DNA of 64,000 nt from Parapedobacter lycopersici_A (GTDB lineage: Bacteria; Bacteroidota; Bacteroidia; Sphingobacteriales; Sphingobacteriaceae), in contig NZ_JBEBRB010000008.1 of assembly GCF_040395035.1 (NCBI RefSeq), positions 6,361 through 70,360 of the forward strand, in the 5' to 3' direction. Made by a program: the position numbers and the translations under genes. The notes below the pieces were generated by a model. That model did no database searches. It saw nothing but the letters and a program-made list of their open reading frames with translations, and was not told the origin of the DNA. How positions within the stretch are numbered: position 1 is the stretch's first letter; every line of letters starts with the position of its first letter. Of the stretch, positions 1 to 8,840 are shown piece after piece.

Positions 1-12
1 AAACATTGCGTT

Positions 13-1644
13 ATGTCAGAAGAAAAAACAATCCGGCAGCCGGAAACAGCGAATCCAGCCGTGTCCATACCAGCAGGTGATGGGCCATCCCAGCCGCGTG
101 CATGGACCGCCTTTCAAAAGTTTGCTTTTCGGGTCGGCTTTATTTACATCGTGTTGCTGGTAGTACCTCCGGGGGTGTTTTCGATACCGCCGGATTTTAG
201 CTGGTTTCGACTATGGATTGATACGGACTGGACCAGCCTGCATTATCGTGACCTGTATGACATTGCCCGTTTTAACCCATCATTCCCATGGCTTACCCAA
301 TGGCTGGGGATTCCGAGGTTAGCCGGGCATGCAATCTGGGTAACCTTGCTGGCGATAGCTTCGGTCGGCGCATTCGTATGGACGTTGATCGATCGAAAAG
401 CCAGGGAGTATAATACGTTGTACTATTGGGCGTTGGTAATGGCCCGTTACCGGGCGGGCATTGGTATTATTGGTTTTGGCTTTACCAAATTGCTGCCTGT
501 TCAGATGCCGTATCCTTCTGAAGGGTTGCTGAATACGGATTTCGGTGATTTTTCGGGTCAGAAAATCTATTGGATGTCTATCGGTATTGTGCCTTGGTAT
601 CAAGTATTTGCAGGTATCGTTGAAGTGCTTGCGGGTACGCTGCTATTTTTCAGGCAGACCACTGTTTTCGGAGCCGCTTTACTTTTTGGTGCCCTGGGCA
701 GCATTACTTGGGTAAATCACGCGTATGATGGTGGTGTACAGGGGTATGCGTTCTATTTTGTGTTGCTGGGATTGTACATTTTTGGTTATTACGTGCCTAG
801 AATACACCGGCTGTTTATCCTGCAGCAATATACTGTGCCTGTTGATTACTGGCCCACGTTTCCTAAGCGCTGGCAAAAAGGGCTCCGTTATGGGTTGAAG
901 GCCTTTGTCATCTTTCTGTTCCTCGGGGTGCTCTTTTACCTGCAGCTGGTGGACTTTCTGTACGACCCCTATAAACAGCCTTCGACACCCGGGGTAAAGG
1001 CCCTGCGCGGATACTACGATGTTTCGGAGTTTAAGATTAACGGTGAGGAAATACCGTATTCTCCCCTGGATATCGTGCGCTGGCAGGAAGCGATTTTTGA
1101 GAAGTGGACTACCCTGGCCTACAAGGTGAACAAGCCCACCAGACTGAGCCTGTCCAATGGGGGTGGTAACCCCATCATGGATTTGGAGCGGAATTTTGAA
1201 ATCACCGGTACGGCTGGTGGGAGGCGGGTATTCCATTATTATGCCGACACGACAACGCAAATGTTATACCTACAGGATAAAGTCCCGGTTGGTGGCGACT
1301 CCGATGAACGTGGTGTGCCGGCAAGTACTGCCCGGCAGGCGGCAGTGACATCCGGCCTGTCCGCCGGAGACTGGATTGATGAAACAGCGTGGGAACGCAT
1401 CGGTGATGAACGTACCAAGATTCACCCACGGGGAATTAACACCCGAAGGAACCGCGGATTTGCAAGGGGGCCGCGTCCACTGACACGACATAAAATGGTC
1501 CTGCATTATGAAACTGCCGACGGACAGCGGGTGGTGCTGACCGGGACGAATGAGCACCGGGACTCCCTGTATATTGTGTTGGACCGCGTAGAGCGAAACT
1601 ACCTGTTATCCAGAAGTTCGCTGGAAGCCGGACAGTATGATTAA
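13..1644 (+). CDS. Large DoxX-like integral membrane protein (paralogue A)
   Basis: Function is not known. The 543-residue protein has about seven hydrophobic segments (near 38-57, 105-125, 146-164, 187-212, 216-236, 244-263, 294-316) followed by a soluble C-terminal domain from about 325. The core RYR..IG...G..K....QMP.P (145-167), then GDF..QKIYW, E204 and NHAYDGG (235-241) recurs in two other genes of this window, at 10200 and 11519. The arrangement resembles the DoxX/MauE superfamily, linked elsewhere to sulfur or redox chemistry, but this copy contains no cysteine at all, so thiol chemistry in the protein itself is unlikely. It differs from its paralogues by an Arg/Gly-rich insertion of about 70 residues (424-493). 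The ATG at 13 is the first in frame; the gene may belong to an operon that starts left of the window. Confidence 0.75.
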   Translation: MSEEKTIRQPETANPAVSIPAGDGPSQPRAWTAFQKFAFRVGFIYIVLLVVPPGVFSIPPDFSWFRLWIDTDWTSLHYRDLYDIARFNPSFPWLTQWLGIPRLAGHAIWVTLLAIASVGAFVWTLIDRKAREYNTLYYWALVMARYRAGIGIIGFGFTKLLPVQMPYPSEGLLNTDFGDFSGQKIYWMSIGIVPWYQVFAGIVEVLAGTLLFFRQTTVFGAALLFGALGSITWVNHAYDGGVQGYAFYFVLLGLYIFGYYVPRIHRLFILQQYTVPVDYWPTFPKRWQKGLRYGLKAFVIFLFLGVLFYLQLVDFLYDPYKQPSTPGVKALRGYYDVSEFKINGEEIPYSPLDIVRWQEAIFEKWTTLAYKVNKPTRLSLSNGGGNPIMDLERNFEITGTAGGRRVFHYYADTTTQMLYLQDKVPVGGDSDERGVPASTARQAAVTSGLSAGDWIDETAWERIGDERTKIHPRGINTRRNRGFARGPRPLTRHKMVLHYETADGQRVVLTGTNEHRDSLYIVLDRVERNYLLSRSSLEAGQYD

Positions 1645-1699
1645 TAGACTGGTAAAATGCTAATCATCGAAAGTGATACTGTCCTTAGCCTACGTTTGG

Positions 1700-1707
1700 T
1701 ATATTTG
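1700..1707 (+). promoter_or_regulatory. Candidate -7 box (TATATTTG)
   Basis: This matches the Bacteroidota -7 consensus TAnnTTTG and lies 54 bases before the aminotransferase start. I see no matching TTTG at the -33 position, so the assignment is tentative. Confidence 0.4.
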
Positions 1708-1761
1708 TGGTCACCCAGTGCATACTTGCCCTTGGCATCGGGATTAATATAACTTAGTTTG

Positions 1762-2931
1762 ATGAATTCATTTCCCCAATTTAATCCAAAGCTTCCGGCT
1801 GTTGGCATCAGTATATTTTCCAGGATGTCGGCACTCGCCCAGCGATACGGGGCCATTAATCTTTCTCAAGGCTTTCCTGATTTTGATTGTTCGCCGAAAT
1901 TGATTGGTCTGGTTGAGAACTATATGCGTAAAGGGTATAACCAATATGCCCCAATGCCGGGCGTACTTTCGCTGCGTGAGCGCATAGCGGAAAAAATAGC
2001 GCATACATACGGGTTGACCGTTGACCCGACGGAAGAGATAACCATAACGGCCGGCGGCACGCAGGCACTCTTTGATGCTATAGCAGCGGTGGTTAATTCT
2101 GGTGATGAAGTAATCGTTTTTGACCCGGCTTATGACGCTTATGCTCCTACTGTGCAATTGTTTGGCGGTGTGGTACGTCATATTACCTTACTGGCCCCTG
2201 ATTTTGCGATTGACTGGCAGCAAGTAGCACGTTGCATTACCGAGAAAACAAAGCTGATCATTATCAACTCTCCGGGTAACCCGAGTTCGAAACTGCTGAC
2301 GGACGTTGATTTTAATAAACTTTCGAACCTAATACAGGGAACCGGCATTTTTGTTTTGAGCGACGAAGTATACGCAGACATCGTATATGACGGGCGTAGG
2401 TTTTCCAGCGTATTGCAATACCCTGCACTGCGGGACCGGAGTTTTGTGATCGGATCGTTCGGAAAGCTTTTCCACGTAACCGGATGGAAAGCGGGATATG
2501 CTGTGGCCCCTTCGTGGCTGACCGATGCATTTAGAAAAGTACATCAGTTTAACGTTTTCAGTGTAAATACCCCGGTACAGCACGCACTGGCGGATTTCCT
2601 TGACGATCAATCGGAATATGAACAATTGCCTGCTTTCTTCCAGGAAAAGCGTGATTTTTTGCGTGCGGCAGTGGAGGGAACGGGTTTCCGTCTCTTGCCC
2701 TGTGAAGGAACTTATTTTCAGCTGGTTGATTATTCCGCACTGAGTGAGCAGGAGGAGGGGGGATTCAGTGAACGGTTAACCAGGGAGTTTGGATTGGCAA
2801 CGATTCCGGTGGCAGCTTTCTATACGGATCCCATTAGCCAGCGGTTATTGCGCTTATGTTTTGCTAAGTCGATGCATACGCTGGAAGCTGCAGTTGAAAA
2901 GCTACGGAAAATAGACATGTTTTATGGCTAA
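1762..2931 (+). CDS. PLP-dependent aminotransferase, methionine aminotransferase (YbdL)-like
   Basis: Fold-type I aminotransferase of 389 residues, closest in pattern to the KAT/YbdL group that transaminates methionine and aromatic amino acids with 2-oxo acids. Visible active-site residues are N169 in NSPGNP (169-174), D201 and Y204 in SDEVY, the PLP lysine K235 in SFGK, and the carboxylate-binding arginine R364 in RLCF. The N-terminal LSQGFPDF is typical of this subgroup. An in-frame TTG lies three bases before the chosen ATG. The stop codon overlaps the next gene by eight bases, so the two are probably translationally coupled. Substrate preference cannot be read from sequence; a methionine role would fit the sulfur theme nearby but is only an inference. 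Confidence 0.85.
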   Translation: MNSFPQFNPKLPAVGISIFSRMSALAQRYGAINLSQGFPDFDCSPKLIGLVENYMRKGYNQYAPMPGVLSLRERIAEKIAHTYGLTVDPTEEITITAGGTQALFDAIAAVVNSGDEVIVFDPAYDAYAPTVQLFGGVVRHITLLAPDFAIDWQQVARCITEKTKLIIINSPGNPSSKLLTDVDFNKLSNLIQGTGIFVLSDEVYADIVYDGRRFSSVLQYPALRDRSFVIGSFGKLFHVTGWKAGYAVAPSWLTDAFRKVHQFNVFSVNTPVQHALADFLDDQSEYEQLPAFFQEKRDFLRAAVEGTGFRLLPCEGTYFQLVDYSALSEQEEGGFSERLTREFGLATIPVAAFYTDPISQRLLRLCFAKSMHTLEAAVEKLRKIDMFYG

Positions 2932-3850
2932 AATCATCATAGCCGGTGGGACTGGCTGGCTTGGGTCGGCGATTATCCGGTATTATTTGAACGCGGCGAA
3001 TGAGCTTGTCGTATTAACAAGGACAGTAAGGTCAGCACGTGATGGCGTGCGTTACGTTCGCTGGGACGGCTGCTCAATGGGTGATTGGTATAGGGAACTG
3101 GATGGTGCCGATACGGTGATTAATCTGTCGGGCGAATCTATCAATAGCCGATTAACAACGGCTAACAAAGATCGGATATGGCGTTCCCGGATCGACACAA
3201 CAACGGTAATTGGCGAAGCGATACAGCAGGTTTTGGTTCCGCCGAAGTTATGGATCAACGCTTCTGGAATTTCGATTTATGAATCGTCAGATGTAGTCCG
3301 GAACGAAGGAGATGAGCCGCATGGAGAGGACTTCCTTGCGCGGGTGACCCAGCAATGGGAGCAGGCGCTTCGCGCCAGGCACACACCGAATACACGCAAT
3401 GTGTGGCTGAGAATCAGCGCAGTGTTGTTTGCTAATGGGGGCATGCTGAAGCCGTTGATCCGTTTGGTTCGTCTGGGACTTGGAGGGCGTATTGGCAACG
3501 GTAACCAGTATGTTTCATGGATTCATGAAACCGACTTTGTCCGGGTAGTGGACTGGATTATTAACCATCGTGATATCTATGGTGTCATCCATGCCTGTAG
3601 TCCAAATCCGGTTCCGAACTGGGAATTGATGAAGGCATTGCGCCACGCATTGAAGATGCCATTGGGACTGCCTAATTATACTTGGGCTGCAAAGATCGGT
3701 GGCTTGCTTATCGGTGTAGACGCGGACCTGATACTGTCCGGTCGGCGAATCGTTTCCCATAAGCTTCCGGCGGGAGGTTTTGTCTTTGATTATCCCGAAA
3801 TTAATGCAGCAATCCGTAACTTAGTTGCCAAAAGTGAAGCACACGCATGA
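2924..3850 (+). CDS. TIGR01777-family NAD(P)-dependent epimerase/reductase (YfcH-like)
   Basis: Extended short-chain dehydrogenase fold of 308 residues. The N-terminal dinucleotide-binding loop is GGTGWLG (8-14), followed by the family-typical NLSGESIN near residue 66 and the SWIHETDF motif in the second half. The C-terminal region fits the DUF1731 cap of this family. The enzyme should be cytoplasmic; its substrate is unknown for the family. It overlaps the aminotransferase by eight bases and the FAD oxidoreductase by four (ATGA), which strongly suggests one transcript of three genes. Confidence 0.85.
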   Translation: MAKIIIAGGTGWLGSAIIRYYLNAANELVVLTRTVRSARDGVRYVRWDGCSMGDWYRELDGADTVINLSGESINSRLTTANKDRIWRSRIDTTTVIGEAIQQVLVPPKLWINASGISIYESSDVVRNEGDEPHGEDFLARVTQQWEQALRARHTPNTRNVWLRISAVLFANGGMLKPLIRLVRLGLGGRIGNGNQYVSWIHETDFVRVVDWIINHRDIYGVIHACSPNPVPNWELMKALRHALKMPLGLPNYTWAAKIGGLLIGVDADLILSGRRIVSHKLPAGGFVFDYPEINAAIRNLVAKSEAHA

Positions 3851-5262
3851 AGTATGATGCGATAATAGTTGGGTCCGGTCCCAATGGACTTTCGGCTGCT
3901 ATTACCCTGCAACGCGCCGGGCTTCAGGTCCTGTTATTGGAAGCCAGGGACACGATCGGTGGTGGTACGCGGACGGCCGAACTGACCCTGCCGGGGTTCT
4001 TTCATGACGTTTGCTCGGCTGTGCATCCAATGGGTGCTGCCTCTCCATTTTTCCGGACGTTGCCTTTACATGAGTTTGGCTTGGAATACCTGAATCCAGA
4101 AGTATTAGCGGCACACCCGTTTGACGATGGTTCCGCCGCGGCGCTTTATCAATCGATAGCTGATACCGCCGCAGGTTTGGGTGAAGACGGCCCGGCTTAT
4201 CGCCGCCTTTTTGATCCATTGGTGGAGGACTGGCCACGGATTGAAGCGCATATCCTGGGACCGATGCTGAAATGGCCGAAAGATCCATTTGCATTGGCAG
4301 AGTTTGGGCTGAAGTCACTGCAATCGGGGAAGCAGATTGCCGCCCGTTTTAAAACCAGACACTTAAGAGGTTTATGGTCGGGTATCGTTGCCCACAGCAT
4401 GATTCCATTGGAATCACTCACATCATCGGCTATTGGATTTGTGCTTACCATAGCGGGTCACCGTGGCGGATGGCCGATTCCCAAGGGCGGATCACAACGT
4501 ATTGCGAATGCCTTGGCAGCTTATTTCCAGTCATTGGGCGGCGTGATCCAAACGGATACAATGGTAACAGCACTCGCGGATTTACCAGAGGCAAAAGCCA
4601 TATTGTTTGATACTTCACCTAAGCAATTGATTCAAATCTGTGGAGATAGGCTGTCTTCTTTTTACCGATGGCAATTGAGGAACCACCGGTATGGGATGGG
4701 GGTATTTAAAGTAGACTGGGCATTAAGTGAACCGGTTCCTTTTGTTGCGGAACAGGCGCGAAAGGCCGGTACGGTGCACTTAGGAGGTACCTTAGCGGAA
4801 ATTGCAGCGGGCGAGCGACTGGTATGGGAAGGAAAGTGCGCCGATAGACCGTTCGTGCTATTTGCCCAGCAGAGTGTCTTCGACGATACGCGGGCCCCGG
4901 CGGGTAAACACACAGGCTGGGCGTATTGCCATGTCCCCAATGGTTCTACTCAGGATATGACCGAGGCAATCACCGCCCAGGTGGAACGTTTTGCCCCGGG
5001 ATTCCGGGACACGCTATTGGCCACGCATACGTTCAATACAGCCGCTATGGAAGCGTACAATCCAAATTATATTGGCGGCGATATTAACGGTGGCGTGGTG
5101 AATATTGCACAGCTATTCAATAGACCCGCCCTCCGGTTTTCACCTTACCGGACATCTGCAAAAGGAATTTATCTTTGTTCTGCATCGACGCCACCCGGTG
5201 GAGGCGTTCACGGCATGGGTGGTTTTTTTGCAGCCAAACAGGTATTAAAAGATCTTTTTTAA
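3847..5262 (+). CDS. FAD-dependent oxidoreductase, phytoene-desaturase/PYROXD2-like
   Basis: Flavoprotein of 471 residues with an N-terminal Rossmann loop GSGPNG (9-14), the ribose-binding acidic residue E32 in LLLEARD, and GGGTRT just after, as in carotenoid desaturase and PYROXD2-like amine-oxidase-fold enzymes. The C-terminal STPPGGGVHGMGG is the usual FAD-contact motif of this family. No carotenoid genes are near, so a phytoene role is not supported; NAD(P)/FAD oxidoreductase of unknown substrate is the safe name. The start overlaps the previous stop (ATGA). It is the last gene of the three-gene unit. Confidence 0.85.
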   Translation: MKYDAIIVGSGPNGLSAAITLQRAGLQVLLLEARDTIGGGTRTAELTLPGFFHDVCSAVHPMGAASPFFRTLPLHEFGLEYLNPEVLAAHPFDDGSAAALYQSIADTAAGLGEDGPAYRRLFDPLVEDWPRIEAHILGPMLKWPKDPFALAEFGLKSLQSGKQIAARFKTRHLRGLWSGIVAHSMIPLESLTSSAIGFVLTIAGHRGGWPIPKGGSQRIANALAAYFQSLGGVIQTDTMVTALADLPEAKAILFDTSPKQLIQICGDRLSSFYRWQLRNHRYGMGVFKVDWALSEPVPFVAEQARKAGTVHLGGTLAEIAAGERLVWEGKCADRPFVLFAQQSVFDDTRAPAGKHTGWAYCHVPNGSTQDMTEAITAQVERFAPGFRDTLLATHTFNTAAMEAYNPNYIGGDINGGVVNIAQLFNRPALRFSPYRTSAKGIYLCSASTPPGGGVHGMGGFFAAKQVLKDLF

Positions 5263-5320
5263 TCGTTTCCGACACGTTACGATGTCGTATAACCGGTTTT
5301 GCGTATGTTTTCTGCATATC

Positions 5321-5341
5321 ATAGGCATGATTTATGCCTAT
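5321..5341. promoter_or_regulatory. Candidate operator: 8-bp inverted repeat
   Basis: ATAGGCAT (5321-5328) and ATGCCTAT (5334-5341) are perfect inverted repeats around a 5-base centre. It is not followed by a T run, so it does not look like a terminator. Its right edge lies 20 bases before the TACCTTTG box, where a -33 element would sit, which would suit a regulator site. Confidence 0.4.
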
Positions 5342-5361
5342 ACCGGGAAAAAACAAGTGGC

Positions 5362-5369
5362 TACCTTTG
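5362..5369 (+). promoter_or_regulatory. Candidate -7 box (TACCTTTG) for the SusC locus
   Basis: Exact TAnnTTTG match. It would leave a long leader of roughly 365 bases before SusC. No TTTG is seen at -33. Confidence 0.35.
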
Positions 5370-5740
5370 TCATACTGAAATAAGTAATTGTCTGTTTTCA
5401 AATGATTAAAAAATGAACACTAAATTTACCCAAGGAACGCTGCCTGTCGTGCAACATTCTATTTGCATTGATCTTTCCAAATCATCTCCCATGTCGGCAA
5501 TGCCTATCATGTACGCCGGTAATATGTGCCGTTAACCGACACAACGATCTTCCTTTTGAAATGGCTGAATGGAGACTGAAAAAGCCGTTTCAGATCACGT
5601 AATATTTAATTTTTGTCGATGGGTTAAATACCCGGGTTTTTGATGTTGGCGGGTGGTGATGTGAATACCGGGGTTGCTGGTTTCTTGCAGCAACAAAATC
5701 TATTTAAACCATAGATTATACATGATAATTAAAGCGATAT

Positions 5741-8700
5741 ATGATTATTCATAAAATTCAAAGACGATATCAATGGCTGTGGATACTTTGTGGGCTTGTT
5801 GTGCTGACGTTCCCTGTTGAAACAATAGCGCAGCAGACCGTACCGTTGGTTAATTCCGTATTAGATGGCACGGTCATCGATGCGGCGACGAAAGAACCCC
5901 TTGCCGGCGCGACGATTGACATTGCTGGAATAACACACAGTACAAAAACGGATGAGAACGGGAAGTTCCGTTTCGTAACCGGGCAGAAATTTCCTTACAC
6001 GCTTATCGTAACCTACATCGGATATAAAGCAATCAATGTGGTGGCCGACGGAAGTCCGATTACCATTGCGCTGGAACAGGATGCCACACTATTGGAGGAT
6101 GTCGTTGTTGTGGGATATGGCACCCAATCACGACGGGACCTGGTTGGCTCGGTTTCAACGATTAAAGCGGATGAAACTAAGCAGATTCCGGCGGGAAGTT
6201 TTGATGCCCAATTGCAAGGTAAGGCTGCGGGCCTGCAGATTTCGTCAAATACGGGGGTGCCGGGTGAAGGGATTTTCATCCGCGTAAGGGGAACAACGTC
6301 AATTAACGCGAACAATGACCCACTATATATTGTTGATGGAATTTTCTTAAACAATACCAGTTTACAGACGGTCAGTACGGGAGGTAAGGAAACCTCACCG
6401 ATCGCAGACATCAACCCATCAGACATCGAAAGTATCGAAGTGCTAAAGGATGCGAGTGCGACGGCTATTTACGGCGCGCGCGGTGCCAATGGAGTAGTTA
6501 TTGTGACCACCAGGCGTGGTTCATTTAACACGAAACCTGTTGTTGGCTTCAATGCCACCCACGGATGGGCGCACGCCCCGAAAATATGGGAAATCGCGTC
6601 CGGGCCTGAAAACGCGGCACTGCTCAATGAGTCCTGGATTAACTCGGGGATTGATAACCCCGCGCTGAACCAGACGTATGAAAACCGGCCTTTTCGACCC
6701 GTAGAAGACGGTGGGCGGGGCACCCCTGAAGAACAGGAAACTTACGACCGGTTGGGAGACATATTCCGCACTGCCCAATTGCAGAATTATGATTTGACAT
6801 TGCAGGGAGGGAACAACAGTGCCCGATATTATATTGGTGCGGGATACAACAGACAGGAATCGATTATGCGGCCTGTGTATTTTGAGCGTTCGAGCTTTAA
6901 GCTTAACCTCGACCAACAAATCAGTGACCGGGTACAGATTGGCTTGAGCAATGGCGTGTCGCGCACGTTCAGGAACCAGGCCCGTGCTGGTGATGGTCCC
7001 CAGGGAGGTATGTTTCAAACCGCATTGCTGGTGGCCACGTACCTGCCAAAAAACAATCCGGATGGGACGCCGGCCAAATGGGGACCTTGGGATAACCTGG
7101 ATGTACTCTTGAATAACTATGATGTAACCACGGCTAATCTTCGTTACATCGGAAATATTCACGCTGATGTTGAAATTCTTCCGGATCTGAAGTTCCGGAC
7201 CAGCTTTGGTGTCGACTATAATAATTACGAAGAAGCAGAGTACTGGAATAGCCTAACACTCATCGGAGCACCACCTACAAATGGACGCGCTACTTCAGCA
7301 ATCAGCCAGAACAGCACCTGGTTGACAGAACAAACGCTTACTTATAGGAAAAATTGGGGGCAACACCGCTTCGGGGCCCTTATCGGAAATTCCCTGCAGG
7401 GCGATGTACGGAAAACGACGTCTGCTGAAGGTACCGATTTTGCCAATGACTCTTTTAAACTGATCGCTTCTGCCGCGAACCGGATCAGTAACCAGTTTTG
7501 GACACAGTCAAAACTGGCCTCATTCTTTTCCAGGGTTGATTATAATTATGCAGGAAAATATTATATCGAAGTGGCCGCCAGAGCCGATGGGTCATCCCGT
7601 TTCGGACGGAATAATAAATGGGGGTATTTCCCGTCCGTAGGCGTTTCCTGGCGAGCAAAAGCGGAGTCTTTTCTCGAAGATGTCGACGTGATTGATGATT
7701 TGAAATTGCGGGGGAGCTATGGGCTGGCTGGTAATCAAAACATTGGTGACTTTGCAGCGCGGGGTTTGTGGTCGGGAGGGGCGGGATATCCCGATATCGT
7801 GGGTGGCGGCGACAAACCGGGTACTGCACCGCAGCAACTGGCTAACCGGGATTTGAAATGGGAGCGTACCCGGCAGGTGAACGTGGGATTGGACATCAGC
7901 CTGCTGCGGCAACGACTCAACATCGAATTTAACCTTTATCATAAATATACCAAGGATGCATTGCTGCAGTTGCCGCTGCCTTCCACCACCGGATTTGGTT
8001 CCTATTATAGTAATGAAGGGGAGATTATTAATAAAGGCTACGAGATCGGTATCCAGACGGTGAACATACGCCACAAAAATTTCCAATGGCAAACGAGCTT
8101 TAACCTGTCGGGTAACACCAACCACATCAAAAAGCTGAATGCACCTATCAATGTCTATAGCCGCGACTGGATCCGGATGCAGGAGGGCTACCCGATGTAC
8201 TCCTTCTGGTTGTATAATCAGTTATATGTGGATCCCAGTACCGGGGATGCTGTGTTTGAAGATGTAAACGGAGATGGGCGGATTACTGTGGCTGATCGCC
8301 AGATTATGGGAAACGCATTGCCTGATTTTTACGGCGGAATTACCAATAATTTCACGTACGGATCATGGGATCTCGGTGTGCTTTTTACCTTCCAATACGG
8401 CAATGACGTATATAATATGAATGAGTTCTTCGATATGGCGGGCGGTACGCGCCCCGACCGCTTCGCAATCGCCAATTCGACCAAACGGTGGCAGAAACCG
8501 GGCGACGTGACTGATGTTCCCCGATTTACTACCGTGGGTAATAATTACCGCCTTGAGCAAAACAGCCGGCTGCTGGAAGACGGTTCATTTCTGCGCCTGC
8601 AATCCCTGACCCTGGGATACACGCTCCCCAATCGGATCGCGGAACGGATAAGGTCCAAATCCCTTCGGGTTTATTTAATTGGGTCCAACCTTTGGTTGCT

Positions 8701-8824
8701 GACGCGCTATACTGGATTGGATCCCGAATCGAACGTTTCCAACGGACAGCATGTTCAGGGGCTGGATTTCGGCACCCCTCCACAGCCACGTACAATACAG
8801 CTCGGCATTCAATTATCTATTTGA
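5741..8824 (+). CDS. SusC/RagA-family TonB-dependent outer-membrane transporter
   Basis: This is the barrel of a SusCD uptake pair. It starts with a signal peptide (about 1-30), then a carboxypeptidase-regulatory-like domain with LDGTVIDAATKEPLAGATI near 42-60, then the plug with the SusC signature LKDASATAIYGARGANGV, and a long C-terminal beta barrel ending in a hydrophobic strand with terminal isoleucine. Its 1027 residues are normal for the family. The SusD partner starts 16 bases after the stop. Two DoxX-like genes follow, and a sulfatase with its activator lies further downstream, so a sulfated saccharide or other sulfated compound is a reasonable guess for the substrate. The ligand cannot be read from sequence. 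Confidence 0.93.
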   Translation: MIIHKIQRRYQWLWILCGLVVLTFPVETIAQQTVPLVNSVLDGTVIDAATKEPLAGATIDIAGITHSTKTDENGKFRFVTGQKFPYTLIVTYIGYKAINVVADGSPITIALEQDATLLEDVVVVGYGTQSRRDLVGSVSTIKADETKQIPAGSFDAQLQGKAAGLQISSNTGVPGEGIFIRVRGTTSINANNDPLYIVDGIFLNNTSLQTVSTGGKETSPIADINPSDIESIEVLKDASATAIYGARGANGVVIVTTRRGSFNTKPVVGFNATHGWAHAPKIWEIASGPENAALLNESWINSGIDNPALNQTYENRPFRPVEDGGRGTPEEQETYDRLGDIFRTAQLQNYDLTLQGGNNSARYYIGAGYNRQESIMRPVYFERSSFKLNLDQQISDRVQIGLSNGVSRTFRNQARAGDGPQGGMFQTALLVATYLPKNNPDGTPAKWGPWDNLDVLLNNYDVTTANLRYIGNIHADVEILPDLKFRTSFGVDYNNYEEAEYWNSLTLIGAPPTNGRATSAISQNSTWLTEQTLTYRKNWGQHRFGALIGNSLQGDVRKTTSAEGTDFANDSFKLIASAANRISNQFWTQSKLASFFSRVDYNYAGKYYIEVAARADGSSRFGRNNKWGYFPSVGVSWRAKAESFLEDVDVIDDLKLRGSYGLAGNQNIGDFAARGLWSGGAGYPDIVGGGDKPGTAPQQLANRDLKWERTRQVNVGLDISLLRQRLNIEFNLYHKYTKDALLQLPLPSTTGFGSYYSNEGEIINKGYEIGIQTVNIRHKNFQWQTSFNLSGNTNHIKKLNAPINVYSRDWIRMQEGYPMYSFWLYNQLYVDPSTGDAVFEDVNGDGRITVADRQIMGNALPDFYGGITNNFTYGSWDLGVLFTFQYGNDVYNMNEFFDMAGGTRPDRFAIANSTKRWQKPGDVTDVPRFTTVGNNYRLEQNSRLLEDGSFLRLQSLTLGYTLPNRIAERIRSKSLRVYLIGSNLWLLTRYTGLDPESNVSNGQHVQGLDFGTPPQPRTIQLGIQLSI

Positions 8825-8840
8825 TTAAAAGCTTAATAAA

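Larger units (their letters stand above)
5263..5740 (+). other. 478-base gene-free region before the first SusC
   Basis: No convincing gene. It holds a perfect 8-base inverted repeat ATAGGCAT-gattt-ATGCCTAT (5321-5341), a -7-like box TACCTTTG (5362-5369) 20 bases after that repeat, a third copy of ATGCCTAT (5510-5517), and a 6-base inverted repeat ATCTAT/ATAGAT (5698-5716) just before the SusC start. No sigma/anti-sigma pair lies next to this SusC. Confidence 0.6.
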
